From the NCBI RefSeq assembly GCF_900111305.1, contig NZ_FOGS01000004.1, forward strand, positions 62,001 through 126,000: DNA of 64,000 nt, given 5' to 3'. The notes beneath the pieces were generated by a model, which did no database searches, had not been told where the DNA came from, and was given only the letters and a program-made list of their open reading frames with translations. Positions 27,094 through 34,904 of this stretch are shown piece after piece. This DNA comes from Vreelandella subterranea (GTDB lineage Bacteria > Pseudomonadota > Gammaproteobacteria > Pseudomonadales > Halomonadaceae). The stretch's first letter is position 1; each line of letters begins with the position of its first letter. A program made the translations under genes and the position numbers.

Positions 27094-29208
27094 ATGAAAA
27101 AAACACTCAGTTTACGTGCCATGTTGATTGGCCTGTTTCTGGCCGCCGTTATCGGTGCCGTCGTGTTGGCCGTCACTGGCTGGACAACCAATCAACGCCT
27201 GATCGACTCGCAGCGTTACATCACCAATGATGTGATGCCATTGCAGAATGCCAGCCGTGAAATGGTCTCGACGATGGGCGCTTTTGGCCAGCGTCATGCT
27301 GATCTGCTGGTGGCTGAAAGCAATGCTGACCTGGCAGACATTACGCCACGCGAAACGCTTGATGAGCGTTTCAGCCAGGCGCGCAATGACCTGGCCGCCG
27401 ACGATGCCGAAACCCGATCAAGCCACTTGACCGCCCTTGATGAGCACTACCAAGCCTTGCTTGAAAGCGATACCTCGCTGCAAAACGTCCGCCAGGAAGA
27501 GCTTGCCCTGCAAGCACGGATGAATGAGCAGCTAGCCGAGATGCAGGCGTTGATCGGTGAGGTCATGAACAGTGCTGGGGATATCGCCGGGCGAACCGCG
27601 CTGGTTCAGGTACGTGAACAGCGTGCGCTGGAAGACCGCCTGAATGCCTGGCGCGAAGACGGAATGACCACATTGCCTACCGGCCTGCTGGATAATCTGT
27701 TCAGCAATGAAGCGGATGTCACCCGGCTCAGCAGTGAAGTGCGCATCGCTGTGGCGTTGCTCGCCGACCTGGGGCGACGCCTGATGCAGGTCGAAAGTGA
27801 AGATGAACTGGTCAATCTGCGCCACAACCAGATCGGTCAGCAGATTGGCCTGGCGCGACAGTCGCTGGCGGGGATCATGCGCGCACCAAGCACCGACACC
27901 GAGCAGATGGCGTTGGTAAACGCGCTGGACGACATTATTGTCGAGCTGGAAAGCTTGATGATCAGCGACGAAAACTCGGTGTATGCACTGCGCCAACAGC
28001 AGTTGGACCGCCATGCCCAAGTCCAGAACGAGCTGAATAACGTCAGCCAGGCAATGGCACAAATGGGCGACGCCTTGACCGACGTGGAAGCCTACGCGGT
28101 CGAACAGGCCGATACCGCTGCAGTGCGGGCAGAAACGCTGGCCAATGCCGGTCGCACGTTATTGATCGTCGTGACCCTGGTAGTGATCGCGCTGTTGGCA
28201 ATCTTCGGCTGGCGTACCATGGTCCGCGTGCTGGGGCCGCTGACGACCATGCGGCGTCAGATGGAAAGTATCAGCGGAGCTGCCGGTGAAAACGCCGACC
28301 TTTCCATGCGCCTGGACCTGCAGCGTAATGACGAAGTCGGGCAAACGGCCCAGGCTTTCAACCGCATGATGGATACCTTTGAGGGTATGGTGGCGCAGAT
28401 TCGTGAAAGTGCCGAGGCGATTGCCGCGAGCAGCCGTCAGATTGCCACCGGCAATGAAAACCTTTCCCAGCGTACCGATCAACAGGCGGCTTCGCTGGCG
28501 GAAACTGCCTCCAGCCTTGAGCAGATTACCGCGACGGTCAAGCAAACCGCCGATTATGCTGATCATGCCAAAGGCGCGAGCACCAGCGTTGACCAGCGCG
28601 CCCGTTCTGCGGGCGACGTTGCTCAACGTACGACCGAGGCGATGGGCAACATCCGCGAATCCAGCGAAAAAATCACCAGCATCATCAAGGCCATTGACGA
28701 TATTGCCTTCCAGACCAACCTGCTGGCGCTGAACGCCTCGGTGGAAGCGGCGAGGGCAGGCGAACAAGGTCGCGGTTTTGCCGTAGTGGCCCAGGAAGTC
28801 CGCAAGCTGGCGGGGCGAAGTGCTGAAGAAGCGGCACAAATTCGCCATCTGGTCGACGACAGCGTGGCCAAGGTCAGCGAAGGCGAGCATTTGGTCAACG
28901 CCTCCAGTACCCACCTGCAGGAAATCGTCGAGAGCCTGGGTGAAGTCACGCGCTACGTGACGGAAATCGCGCAGGCGACCCATGAGCAGTCTTCCGGCAT
29001 CGAGCAGATCAACCAGGCGATTGCCCAGTTGGATCAGGTGACCCACCAGAATGCCCGCCTGGTGCAGGAAGCCTCCACCGAAAGCCAGACCCTCGACGAG
29101 CGAGCCGGCGACATGAACCTGCTGGTAAGCCGATTCCGGGTTGGTGAAGACGCCGGTCAGCGGCATTTATCGCTACCGGAGCAAAAAGCCGCCCCCCGTC
29201 TTAACTAG
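27094..29208 (+). CDS. Methyl-accepting chemotaxis protein (long periplasmic domain)
   Basis: A 704-residue chemoreceptor. Membrane helix 1 (about 7-29), a long helical periplasmic sensor (about 30-345), membrane helix 2 (about 350-372), HAMP (about 375-430) and the signalling domain with the hairpin tip [20 protein letters not shown] (around residue 545) are all present. The periplasmic region is about twice the usual four-helix-bundle size, fitting a sensor that binds a partner protein. It has no C-terminal CheR docking pentapeptide (ends PRLN). It is co-oriented with the binding-protein gene 55 bp upstream, probably one transcription unit. Confidence 0.93.
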   Translation: MKKTLSLRAMLIGLFLAAVIGAVVLAVTGWTTNQRLIDSQRYITNDVMPLQNASREMVSTMGAFGQRHADLLVAESNADLADITPRETLDERFSQARNDLAADDAETRSSHLTALDEHYQALLESDTSLQNVRQEELALQARMNEQLAEMQALIGEVMNSAGDIAGRTALVQVREQRALEDRLNAWREDGMTTLPTGLLDNLFSNEADVTRLSSEVRIAVALLADLGRRLMQVESEDELVNLRHNQIGQQIGLARQSLAGIMRAPSTDTEQMALVNALDDIIVELESLMISDENSVYALRQQQLDRHAQVQNELNNVSQAMAQMGDALTDVEAYAVEQADTAAVRAETLANAGRTLLIVVTLVVIALLAIFGWRTMVRVLGPLTTMRRQMESISGAAGENADLSMRLDLQRNDEVGQTAQAFNRMMDTFEGMVAQIRESAEAIAASSRQIATGNENLSQRTDQQAASLAETASSLEQITATVKQTADYADHAKGASTSVDQRARSAGDVAQRTTEAMGNIRESSEKITSIIKAIDDIAFQTNLLALNASVEAARAGEQGRGFAVVAQEVRKLAGRSAEEAAQIRHLVDDSVAKVSEGEHLVNASSTHLQEIVESLGEVTRYVTEIAQATHEQSSGIEQINQAIAQLDQVTHQNARLVQEASTESQTLDERAGDMNLLVSRFRVGEDAGQRHLSLPEQKAAPRLN

Positions 29209-29219
29209 AAAGCCTGTGT

Positions 29220-29252
29220 ACCCGCCGCATCACGCAAGGTGATGTGGCGGGT
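29220..29252 (+). terminator. Hairpin terminator after the chemoreceptor
   Basis: A 14-base arm (ACCCGCCGCATCAC), a 5-base loop and GTGATGTGGCGGGT, with one G-T pair. It begins 12 bases after the stop. There is no clear T-run. Confidence 0.65.
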
Positions 29253-29394
29253 GTAGTAATGGCCTACTACCCGTCTTTTACCTACGCTTGCTACGCTCAA
29301 TACACACGCGACTCCGCGTGGTAATGCTATCTTGAGCAATGCGGTTGTTGATCGCTGATTGATAACCTCGTTGCTGATAACAAGGAGACTTGAG

Positions 29395-29964
29395 ATGAGC
29401 AGCAAGCGCATTTTAATGATTACCGGCGACTTCACCGAAGATTACGAAACCATGGTGCCGTTCCAGGCGCTGATGGCGGTGGGCCACCAGGTAGACGCGG
29501 TATGCCCCGACAAAAAGGCGGGGGATAGCGTGGCGACGGCGATCCATGATTTCGAAGGCGACCAGACCTATACTGAAAAACCCGGCCACCGGTTCGCGCT
29601 CAACGCGACCTTCGCAGATATCGATCCGGCAGATTACGATGCATTGGTGGTGCCCGGTGGTCGCGCGCCGGAATATCTTCGCCTGAACAAGCAAGTGCTC
29701 ACCATGGTGCAGCACTTTTTCGAGGCCGATAAACCGGTAGCAGCGATCTGTCACGGGGCGCAGCTGTTAGCCGCTGCCAAGGTGCTGGATGGCAGGCAGT
29801 GCTCCGCTTACCCGGCCTGCCAGCCTGAGGTAGAGCTTGCCGGGGGGCGCTTCGCCAACCTGGAGGTGACCGATGCAGTGACCGATGGCAATCTGGTGAC
29901 CGCGCCCGCTTGGCCTGCACATCCCGCCTGGCTCGCCCAGTTCATGGCGGTACTGGATCGCTGA
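29395..29964 (+). CDS. DJ-1/PfpI family protein
   Basis: A 189-residue protein of the DJ-1/PfpI superfamily (class I glutamine amidotransferase-like). The nucleophilic elbow is [10 protein letters not shown], with the cysteine at about residue 117; the family acid is in the [11 protein letters not shown] segment near 87. Members act as glyoxalase III-like deglycases, chaperones or stress hydrolases. I chose the ATG at 29395 because AAGGAGACTTGAG directly precedes it; a start 12 codons upstream lacks such a site. It is flanked by hairpins and stands alone. Confidence 0.9.
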   Translation: MSSKRILMITGDFTEDYETMVPFQALMAVGHQVDAVCPDKKAGDSVATAIHDFEGDQTYTEKPGHRFALNATFADIDPADYDALVVPGGRAPEYLRLNKQVLTMVQHFFEADKPVAAICHGAQLLAAAKVLDGRQCSAYPACQPEVELAGGRFANLEVTDAVTDGNLVTAPAWPAHPAWLAQFMAVLDR

Positions 29965-29984
29965 CATCATCGCCGCTAAACGAT

Positions 29985-30007
29985 TACGCCCAGGTGATCT
30001 GGGCGTA
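29985..30007 (+). terminator. Hairpin after the DJ-1/PfpI gene
   Basis: TACGCCCAG, GTGAT loop, CTGGGCGTA: a perfect 9-bp stem 20 bases after the stop, without a T-run. Confidence 0.6.
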
Positions 30008-30060
30008 GTCCTCCATGGCGGCTATGCTGGACATATGAATCACGGTGAAGAGACGTTGCG

Positions 30061-30423
30061 ATGTGCAAACTGTTTATCGATGCAGACCCGACGCTTTGGC
30101 AAAGCGCTAGCCACTCGCTGCGCATTGACGGCATGGTGACCAGCGTACGGCTGGAAAATTATTTCTGGCAGATACTCGGTGAAATTGCCCGGCGTGACGG
30201 TATGAACACGGCGCAAATGATCACGCGGCTGTATCACGAATCCATCGCCGCCGGGCATGATGCGGGCAACTTCACATCGTTCTTGCGCGTATGTGCGCTG
30301 CGCTACCAGGCCTTACAGCTAAGCGGTGATATACCGCAAAATCTGGAGGTGCCGATAGCCTCGCTGGATGCCGAGCCGATGGTTCGTCGCGACACTATCC
30401 CGCAGGCAAAGCAGATCCACTGA
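30061..30423 (+). CDS. Ribbon-helix-helix domain protein
   Basis: A 120-residue protein with an RHH_4-like domain. The segment MVTSVRLENYFWQILGEIARRDGMN (in about residues 25-49) gives a DNA-contacting beta strand (TSVRL) followed by two helices. Proteins of this type are probable DNA-binding regulators, related to arylsulphate-sulphotransferase-linked RHH proteins. The tail after residue 85 is low in structure. The target is unknown. It is convergent with the DUF1499 gene, whose stop is 4 bases away. Confidence 0.75.
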   Translation: MCKLFIDADPTLWQSASHSLRIDGMVTSVRLENYFWQILGEIARRDGMNTAQMITRLYHESIAAGHDAGNFTSFLRVCALRYQALQLSGDIPQNLEVPIASLDAEPMVRRDTIPQAKQIH

Positions 30424-30427
30424 CGTT

Positions 30428-31195
30428 CTATTCAAGTCGTTCACGCAGGCGATCAAGGAAGGTGTCAATGCGTAATGCGTTGGTGCCGACATCGCTTGCG
30501 CCCAGCCGCGACGCCGAGCGCATATCCACCCTTACGCCGTTTTCCTGCTCGGTCAGGCGAATCACCACGTCATCCTTGAAGCCAAACCAGGGGGTGGTGG
30601 CCGTTGCCTCAATGGTATTGTTAGTCACCGTTTCAATCTGCCAGCCAGCGGCTTCCACCTCCGCCTGAGCCGCGCCAAGAACGCTCGGCGCCGGTGCCGA
30701 TACCACCAGAGGCGCCACCTCAGGGTAAGCTTCCTGTTGTTGGCGAGCGGTTTCTTCACCGGGATAATCAACGGCGTTGGGCGCGGCTTCTCTGGTATCG
30801 CGCAAGGCATCAAAGGCCGGTGGGTTCTGCGTGTCGGTGGTAATATCATGAATCACCGGTGCCTGCTGAGCACGCTGCCAATGCTGCCACGGCAAATAAA
30901 GCAGCGCGACGGTGCCGGAAAGGACGACAATCGCCACGACACCCGCGCCAAAGCGGCGGGTTATCGCGCCGAGGATCAGCAGTAGTAGGCTCAGGGCCCC
31001 GGCAGCGGCGGCCAGGTAGACGCCATAACGCAGCAGGCTGAAGGCATCGCCGAGTGGGATGAACTCCCAGCGGTAAGCGGGGCCTGCAAGGCCCATCAGT
31101 ATGGCGGCCCCGAGCAGAGCAAGCACGCTCAACCATGCCAATAGGGCGGGCCATTTGCCCCCTTTCGGGTGCTGAGCGCTTGATGGTGTTGCCAT
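30428..31195 (-). CDS. DUF1499 family membrane protein
   Basis: A 255-residue protein with three N-terminal membrane helices (about 15-37, 50-75 and 80-102) and a C-terminal DUF1499 domain (about 125-250). ATTPWFGFKDDVVIRLTEQ and VDMRSASRLGASDVGTNALRI are the conserved DUF1499 blocks. The family has no known role but often carries a lipid-like fold. It is divergent from the gene at 31302. Confidence 0.85.
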   Translation of the reverse strand: MATPSSAQHPKGGKWPALLAWLSVLALLGAAILMGLAGPAYRWEFIPLGDAFSLLRYGVYLAAAAGALSLLLLILGAITRRFGAGVVAIVVLSGTVALLYLPWQHWQRAQQAPVIHDITTDTQNPPAFDALRDTREAAPNAVDYPGEETARQQQEAYPEVAPLVVSAPAPSVLGAAQAEVEAAGWQIETVTNNTIEATATTPWFGFKDDVVIRLTEQENGVRVDMRSASRLGASDVGTNALRIDTFLDRLRERLE

Positions 31196-31301
31196 GCCTT
31201 TCTCCCTGGGTTTAAAGCGTTAACATGTTCAAGTTATCTTCAGCATAACCAGCTATTGATCGGTATGCCTGTTTTCCCTGATAAGAGAGCCTCTGACCAC
31301 G

Positions 31302-31658
31302 ATGCCCCAACGCGATAACCACTCCGCCATAGCAAAACAGGTGCGCGCATTGATGGCAAACGCGCCTCGCGATGCATTGCCCATGACCTATCAGCAGGTG
31401 GCAAATGCGCTAGGGCTTACGCCACCCCGCACGATCCAGCGTGTTGCTCAGGCACTCGAGCAGCTCATGGAAGAGGATGTGGCCGCCGGTCGGCCAATGG
31501 TCGCGGCATTGGTCGTCAGCCGCCAAGGTGCGGGGCTTCCCGCCGCGGGCTTTTTTGAACAGGCGGTGGCCCTGGGGCGTTTCCCTGCTGAGGCCCGCCA
31601 GCATGAAGCGCTTTATATCGCTGAGCGTGACAAGGCGCTTGAATCGCGACACGCTTGA
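31302..31658 (+). CDS. Small hypothetical protein with a helix-turn-helix-like segment
   Basis: A 118-residue protein that I do not recognise as a named family. Residues about 28-60 (MTYQQVANALGLTPPRTIQRVAQ) have the spacing of a winged helix-turn-helix, with a QQVANALGL recognition-type helix. The rest, including AALVVSRQGAGLPAAGFFEQA, resembles helical tails seen in alkyltransferase-like proteins, but no catalytic motif is present. It is transcribed away from the DUF1499 gene; the convergent DUF3820 gene follows 27 bases after. Confidence 0.6.
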   Translation: MPQRDNHSAIAKQVRALMANAPRDALPMTYQQVANALGLTPPRTIQRVAQALEQLMEEDVAAGRPMVAALVVSRQGAGLPAAGFFEQAVALGRFPAEARQHEALYIAERDKALESRHA

Positions 31659-31685
31659 ATCTCGAAAGGGGCCGTTGCAACCACG

Positions 31686-31898
31686 CTATCCTTTGCGCAG
31701 TGGATCGAGCAGGCCGCTCAGGCCGTTATGGTCGATCTCATGCATTAAGTGCAGCAGTCGACCGATTTCGCCGGTTGGGAAACCCTCTCTGGCAAACCAG
31801 TTCAGGTAGGGGCCGGGCAAGTCGGCAATCAGCCAGCCTTCATATTTGCCGAAGGGCATTTTACGCGTCACCAGTTTTTCCAGGTCTTCCGGGTTCAT
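31686..31898 (-). CDS. DUF3820 family protein
   Basis: A 70-residue protein that matches the DUF3820 pattern: KMPFGKYEGWLIADLPGPYLNWFA (within residues 13-36), then GEIGRLLHLMHEIDHNGL. The same fold fragment is found next to exonuclease domains in other proteins, but no function is proven. A good start ATG follows AAGGAATC. It is a solitary gene. Confidence 0.85.
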   Translation of the reverse strand: MNPEDLEKLVTRKMPFGKYEGWLIADLPGPYLNWFAREGFPTGEIGRLLHLMHEIDHNGLSGLLDPLRKG

Positions 31899-31934
31899 CT
31901 GTTGATTCCTTGCACGCTCGATTGAAGCACCTTT

Positions 31935-31952
31935 TAGCGTTTCAAAACGCTA
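31935..31952. promoter_or_regulatory. Palindrome between the DUF3820 gene and the VOC gene
   Basis: TAGCGTTT, CA, AAACGCTA: a near-perfect 18-bp dyad 37 bases before the DUF3820 start on the minus strand. It could be an operator for a dimeric regulator; the regulator is unknown. Confidence 0.4.
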
Positions 31953-32080
31953 TTATCAACGCGGAATGGATTTTATTTTTGCGCGGCGCGCTCTAGGATA
32001 AGGCAATCCGGCCTGGCTGGCGCAAGGCGTTGGCCAACCCAAAAGTGCCATAAACACCATTCATGCTTCAGGAGATAACC

Positions 32081-32506
32081 ATGAGCCTTTCCCCGTTCCA
32101 TCTGGCAATTCCCGTCTACGATCTGAATGCCGCGCGTGCGTTTTATAACGACGTCTTTGGCTTGTCTGAGGGTCGCTCAAGCGATCATTGGGTCGACTTC
32201 AACTTCTTCGGTCATCAGCTGGTGATACATGAACACCCCAAAACGCCAGGCCAGGAAGAAGTCCACACCAATCCGGTCGATGGTCACAATGTACCGGTAC
32301 CGCATTTTGGTGTGGTGCTTGGCTGGGACGAGTGGGAGGCGCTGGCAGAACGCCTCAAGGCCCGTGACACCGACTTCGTGATCGAGCCTTACGTACGTTT
32401 CAAGGGTGAAGTGGGCGAGCAGGCCACCATGTTCCTGCTCGACCCGTGTGGCAATGCGCTGGAGTTCAAGGCCTTCAAGGACATGAGCCAGTTATTCGCT
32501 AAATAG
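32081..32506 (+). CDS. Glyoxalase/VOC family protein
   Basis: A 141-residue vicinal-oxygen-chelate protein. It opens with [21 protein letters not shown], the typical beta-alpha-beta start with a metal-binding His, and contains [17 protein letters not shown] and [11 protein letters not shown], whose Glu would be a further metal ligand. The substrate is unknown; glyoxalase, dioxygenase and resistance proteins share the fold. I chose the ATG at 32081 because AGGAGATAACC precedes it; an in-frame ATG six codons earlier lacks a site. Confidence 0.88.
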   Translation: MSLSPFHLAIPVYDLNAARAFYNDVFGLSEGRSSDHWVDFNFFGHQLVIHEHPKTPGQEEVHTNPVDGHNVPVPHFGVVLGWDEWEALAERLKARDTDFVIEPYVRFKGEVGEQATMFLLDPCGNALEFKAFKDMSQLFAK

Positions 32507-32529
32507 CCCTTTTTTCGAGATAACATAGT

Positions 32530-32557
32530 CTCAAGAGCGCATGCTCAAGAGCGCATG
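32530..32557. repeat. 14-bp tandem duplication at the 3' end of the AraC gene
   Basis: CTCAAGAGCGCATG occurs twice head to tail (32530-32543 and 32544-32557). On the minus strand the first copy met by translation encodes the last residues and stop of the AraC gene; the second follows the stop. A simple slippage duplication. Confidence 0.9.
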
Positions 32558-33462
32558 GCCTGTTCCTGGCGACGATGCTGCAACGGCGCGTCGCCAAAAT
32601 AGCGCTTATAGTCGCGGCTGAATTGCGGCACGCTGCGGTAGCCCACCGCCTGTGCCGCCTGGCTGACGTTATGGGCGTCCTGCAGCAATAGTTGCTGGGC
32701 CTTGATCAACCGCAGTTGCTTGATGTACTGGGTCGGCGATGCCCGGGTGATTTGTTTGAAGTGCTGATGAAAGGTCGAAGGGCTCATATTCGCCTGCCGG
32801 GCTAGCTGATCAACGCTGTAATCGTTGGCGAAATCACGATGCAGCAACGACAGCACTTGAACGATGCGAGCGTAATGGCCGTGCCCGCGCACCAAGGCCT
32901 TGAGCGCTGGCCCCTGTTCGCCTTTCAATGCTTCAAAGACCACATCGCGTATCCGAGCCGTGCCCATTGTGTTGAGTTCTGCAGGCTCATGAAGGGCGCT
33001 CACCAGGCGGGATACAGCCGCTTGCATGCCCGGCGTCATGGCCACCGATGCCATGGGCAGCGTGGCGTGGCTGTGGTTGGGTGCATCGCCCATGGTGGTG
33101 ACCATCTCGCTGAGCAGAGCGGGCTCCAGTTGGATAGAGACACCAAGCAAGGGCGCTTCAGGCGAGCCGTAGGTTTCACATTCAAACGGCAAGGGCAGGG
33201 TCTGCACCAGGTACTGGCCCGGGTTGTAATGAATTTCCCTATCGCCCAGATAGCCGATCTTTCGCCCCTGGGCGATGATAATCAGGCTAGGCTGATAAAG
33301 CAGAGGCGTCCGCGGTTGGTGGCGGTCAAGGCTGAGGAGCGATACGCCGCTCAATGGGGTAGGCGTCATGCCTTGTTGACCCACCAATGGGGTGATGGCT
33401 TCGGCCAGCTCGCTGATGACCGGCGTTTCGTCGACGCCTGGGCTGGCGATGTCGTTTTGCAT
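32545..33462 (-). CDS. AraC family regulator (AraC_N type), next to an alcohol dehydrogenase
   Basis: A 305-residue transcription factor with an AraC_N cupin-like sensor domain (about 20-190) and a C-terminal pair of helix-turn-helix motifs (about 200-300; NMSPSTFHQHFKQITRASPTQYI and QAAQAVGYRSVPQFSRDYKRYFG). Relatives such as YqhC control aldehyde-reducing alcohol dehydrogenases. It is divergent from a zinc alcohol dehydrogenase gene, which it very likely regulates. A perfect palindrome at 33477 lies in its own leader. Confidence 0.92.
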   Translation of the reverse strand: MQNDIASPGVDETPVISELAEAITPLVGQQGMTPTPLSGVSLLSLDRHQPRTPLLYQPSLIIIAQGRKIGYLGDREIHYNPGQYLVQTLPLPFECETYGSPEAPLLGVSIQLEPALLSEMVTTMGDAPNHSHATLPMASVAMTPGMQAAVSRLVSALHEPAELNTMGTARIRDVVFEALKGEQGPALKALVRGHGHYARIVQVLSLLHRDFANDYSVDQLARQANMSPSTFHQHFKQITRASPTQYIKQLRLIKAQQLLLQDAHNVSQAAQAVGYRSVPQFSRDYKRYFGDAPLQHRRQEQAMRS

Positions 33463-33476
33463 AGCGGCCTCATGGT

Positions 33477-33500
33477 ATTATTTCCATTAATGGAAATAAT
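33477..33500. promoter_or_regulatory. 24-bp perfect palindrome in the AraC-ADH intergenic region
   Basis: Left arm ATTATTTCCATT and right arm AATGGAAATAAT meet with no spacer, giving a perfect 24-bp palindrome 15 bases before the AraC start codon. AraC proteins usually bind direct repeats, so this may be the site of another dimeric regulator or a cruciform-prone element. A further candidate, TTAGGCA, sits at about 33509-33515. Confidence 0.7.
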
Positions 33501-33661
33501 CGTGACATATTTTTAGGCATATTTTGTTATTTTATAGCAATTATGTGGAGGATCGTGCAAAAGTTTCGTAGCTTCATTCATCGCTAAAAGTGTCTATGGG
33601 GTCAATACTGGATATCAGTCCCTAGTTATCAGGGAATCACCTCAACAAGGAGCCTTATTTG

Positions 33662-34708
33662 ATGAGTGAAGCAAAAGCCTACGCCGCCTTTTCTGCTGAA
33701 AAACCGCTAGCCCCGTTTACCTTTGACCGCCGCGAGCCCCGCCAGGACGATGTCGCTATAGATATCATGTATTGCGGCGTTTGCCACAGTGACCTGCACT
33801 TCGCTAAAAACGATTGGGGGATGACCCAATATCCGATTGTCCCCGGGCATGAAATCGTCGGCCGCGTGACGTCCGTTGGTGACAAGGTAACCCGCTTCAA
33901 AGAGGGGGATATTGTCGGCGTTGGTTGCATGGTGGATTCCTGCCGTACCTGCTCGGCCTGCCAGGATGGCGTGGAACAGTACTGCCTGAACGGCTTTACC
34001 ATGACTTATGGCAGCGAAGACCGCCAGGATGGCACCATGACCCAAGGGGGTTACTCCAACAAGATCGTGGTCAGCGATCACTTTGTGATGAAAATGCCCG
34101 ATGGCATTGACCTGGCGTCTGCTGCGCCGATCTTGTGCGCCGGTATTACCACCTACTCGCCCCTCAAGCACCACGGTGTGGGTGAAGGCCACAAGATTGG
34201 TATTATCGGCATGGGTGGCCTGGGCCATATGGGCGTCAAACTGGCCAAAGCGCTGGGTGCCGAAGTCACCGTATTTACCCGCTCGGATGCCAAGGTGGAA
34301 GAAGCCAAGCGTAACGGTGCCGACCACGTTGTGGTATCCAGCGACCAGGCGCAGATGGACGCCGTAGCAGAAACCTTCGACTTCATGCTCGATACCGTGC
34401 CGGTCCAGCACGACATTAACCCTTACCTGGCGTCTCTCAAGTATGACGGTACACACATTATTGTGGGTCTGCTGGAGCCGATTGAACCGGCCATTGAAGG
34501 GTTCAACCTGGTCTTCAAGCGCCGTGTGGTCGCCGGGTCGCTGATTGGTGGTATTGCAGAAACCGAGGAAGTGCTGAAGCTGTGCGCCGACCAGGGGATT
34601 ACCTGCGATGTTGAAATGCTGGATATCAACAACATCAATGAAGGTTTCGAGCGGATGGAGAAAGGCGATGTTCGCTACCGTTTCGTCATCGACATGGCAA
34701 CTATCTAA
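33662..34708 (+). CDS. Zinc-dependent NAD(P) alcohol dehydrogenase
   Basis: A 348-residue medium-chain alcohol dehydrogenase of the YahK/AdhC/cinnamyl-alcohol type, reducing aldehydes with NADPH or the reverse. Catalytic zinc residues are in CGVCHSDLH (about residues 38-46) and GHE (about 62-64); four cysteines in CMVDSCRTCSACQDGVEQYC form the structural zinc site. The nucleotide loop is GMGGLGHMGVKLA (about 181-193). AAGGAGCC precedes the ATG pair; I use the second ATG. It is followed by a tandem repeat and a strong terminator. Confidence 0.93.
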   Translation: MSEAKAYAAFSAEKPLAPFTFDRREPRQDDVAIDIMYCGVCHSDLHFAKNDWGMTQYPIVPGHEIVGRVTSVGDKVTRFKEGDIVGVGCMVDSCRTCSACQDGVEQYCLNGFTMTYGSEDRQDGTMTQGGYSNKIVVSDHFVMKMPDGIDLASAAPILCAGITTYSPLKHHGVGEGHKIGIIGMGGLGHMGVKLAKALGAEVTVFTRSDAKVEEAKRNGADHVVVSSDQAQMDAVAETFDFMLDTVPVQHDINPYLASLKYDGTHIIVGLLEPIEPAIEGFNLVFKRRVVAGSLIGGIAETEEVLKLCADQGITCDVEMLDINNINEGFERMEKGDVRYRFVIDMATI

Positions 34709-34746
34709 CGTTTTAAAGCCAATCCCTAACGTTTTAAAGCCAATCC
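34705..34746. repeat. Tandem 21-bp duplication at the stop codon
   Basis: A 21-bp unit beginning CTAACGTTTTAAAGC and ending CCAATCC occurs twice without spacing (34705-34725 and 34726-34746). The first copy holds the TAA stop of the alcohol dehydrogenase. It is a recent slippage-type duplication. Confidence 0.95.
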
Positions 34747-34766
34747 AACGCTAGCTTAGGTGACTG

Positions 34767-34803
34767 CCCGATGACGAGCCGACCGCTCGTCATCGGGTTT
34801 TTT
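34767..34803 (+). terminator. Strong intrinsic terminator of the alcohol dehydrogenase gene
   Basis: A perfect 13-bp stem (CCCGATGACGAGC / GCTCGTCATCGGG) with a 5-base loop, directly followed by six T residues. Confidence 0.95.
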
Positions 34804-34836
34804 ATTAGACCAAAGTCTATATTTCTCTAGCGCGAC

Positions 34837-34863
34837 TTCATTTTCTGCGTTCCTTGCCGATAG
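34837..34863 (+). promoter_or_regulatory. Sigma-28 (FliA)-like promoter of the second chemoreceptor
   Basis: GCCGATAG (34856-34863) matches the FliA -10 in 7 of 8 bases; TTCATTTT (34837-34844) stands 11 bases upstream and matches the -35 in 5 of 8. It is 41 bases before the chemoreceptor ATG, the expected place for a flagellar-class promoter. Confidence 0.7.
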
Positions 34864-34904
34864 GCGTTGATACCTATTTTTAAAAAAGCCAAGGGATCAA
34901 CAGG

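Noticed and set aside
28159..29166. Long minus-strand frame (335 codons) opposite the chemoreceptor signalling domain
   Set aside because: The chemoreceptor is unmistakable on the plus strand; the same kind of shadow appears opposite the second chemoreceptor (35895-36605).
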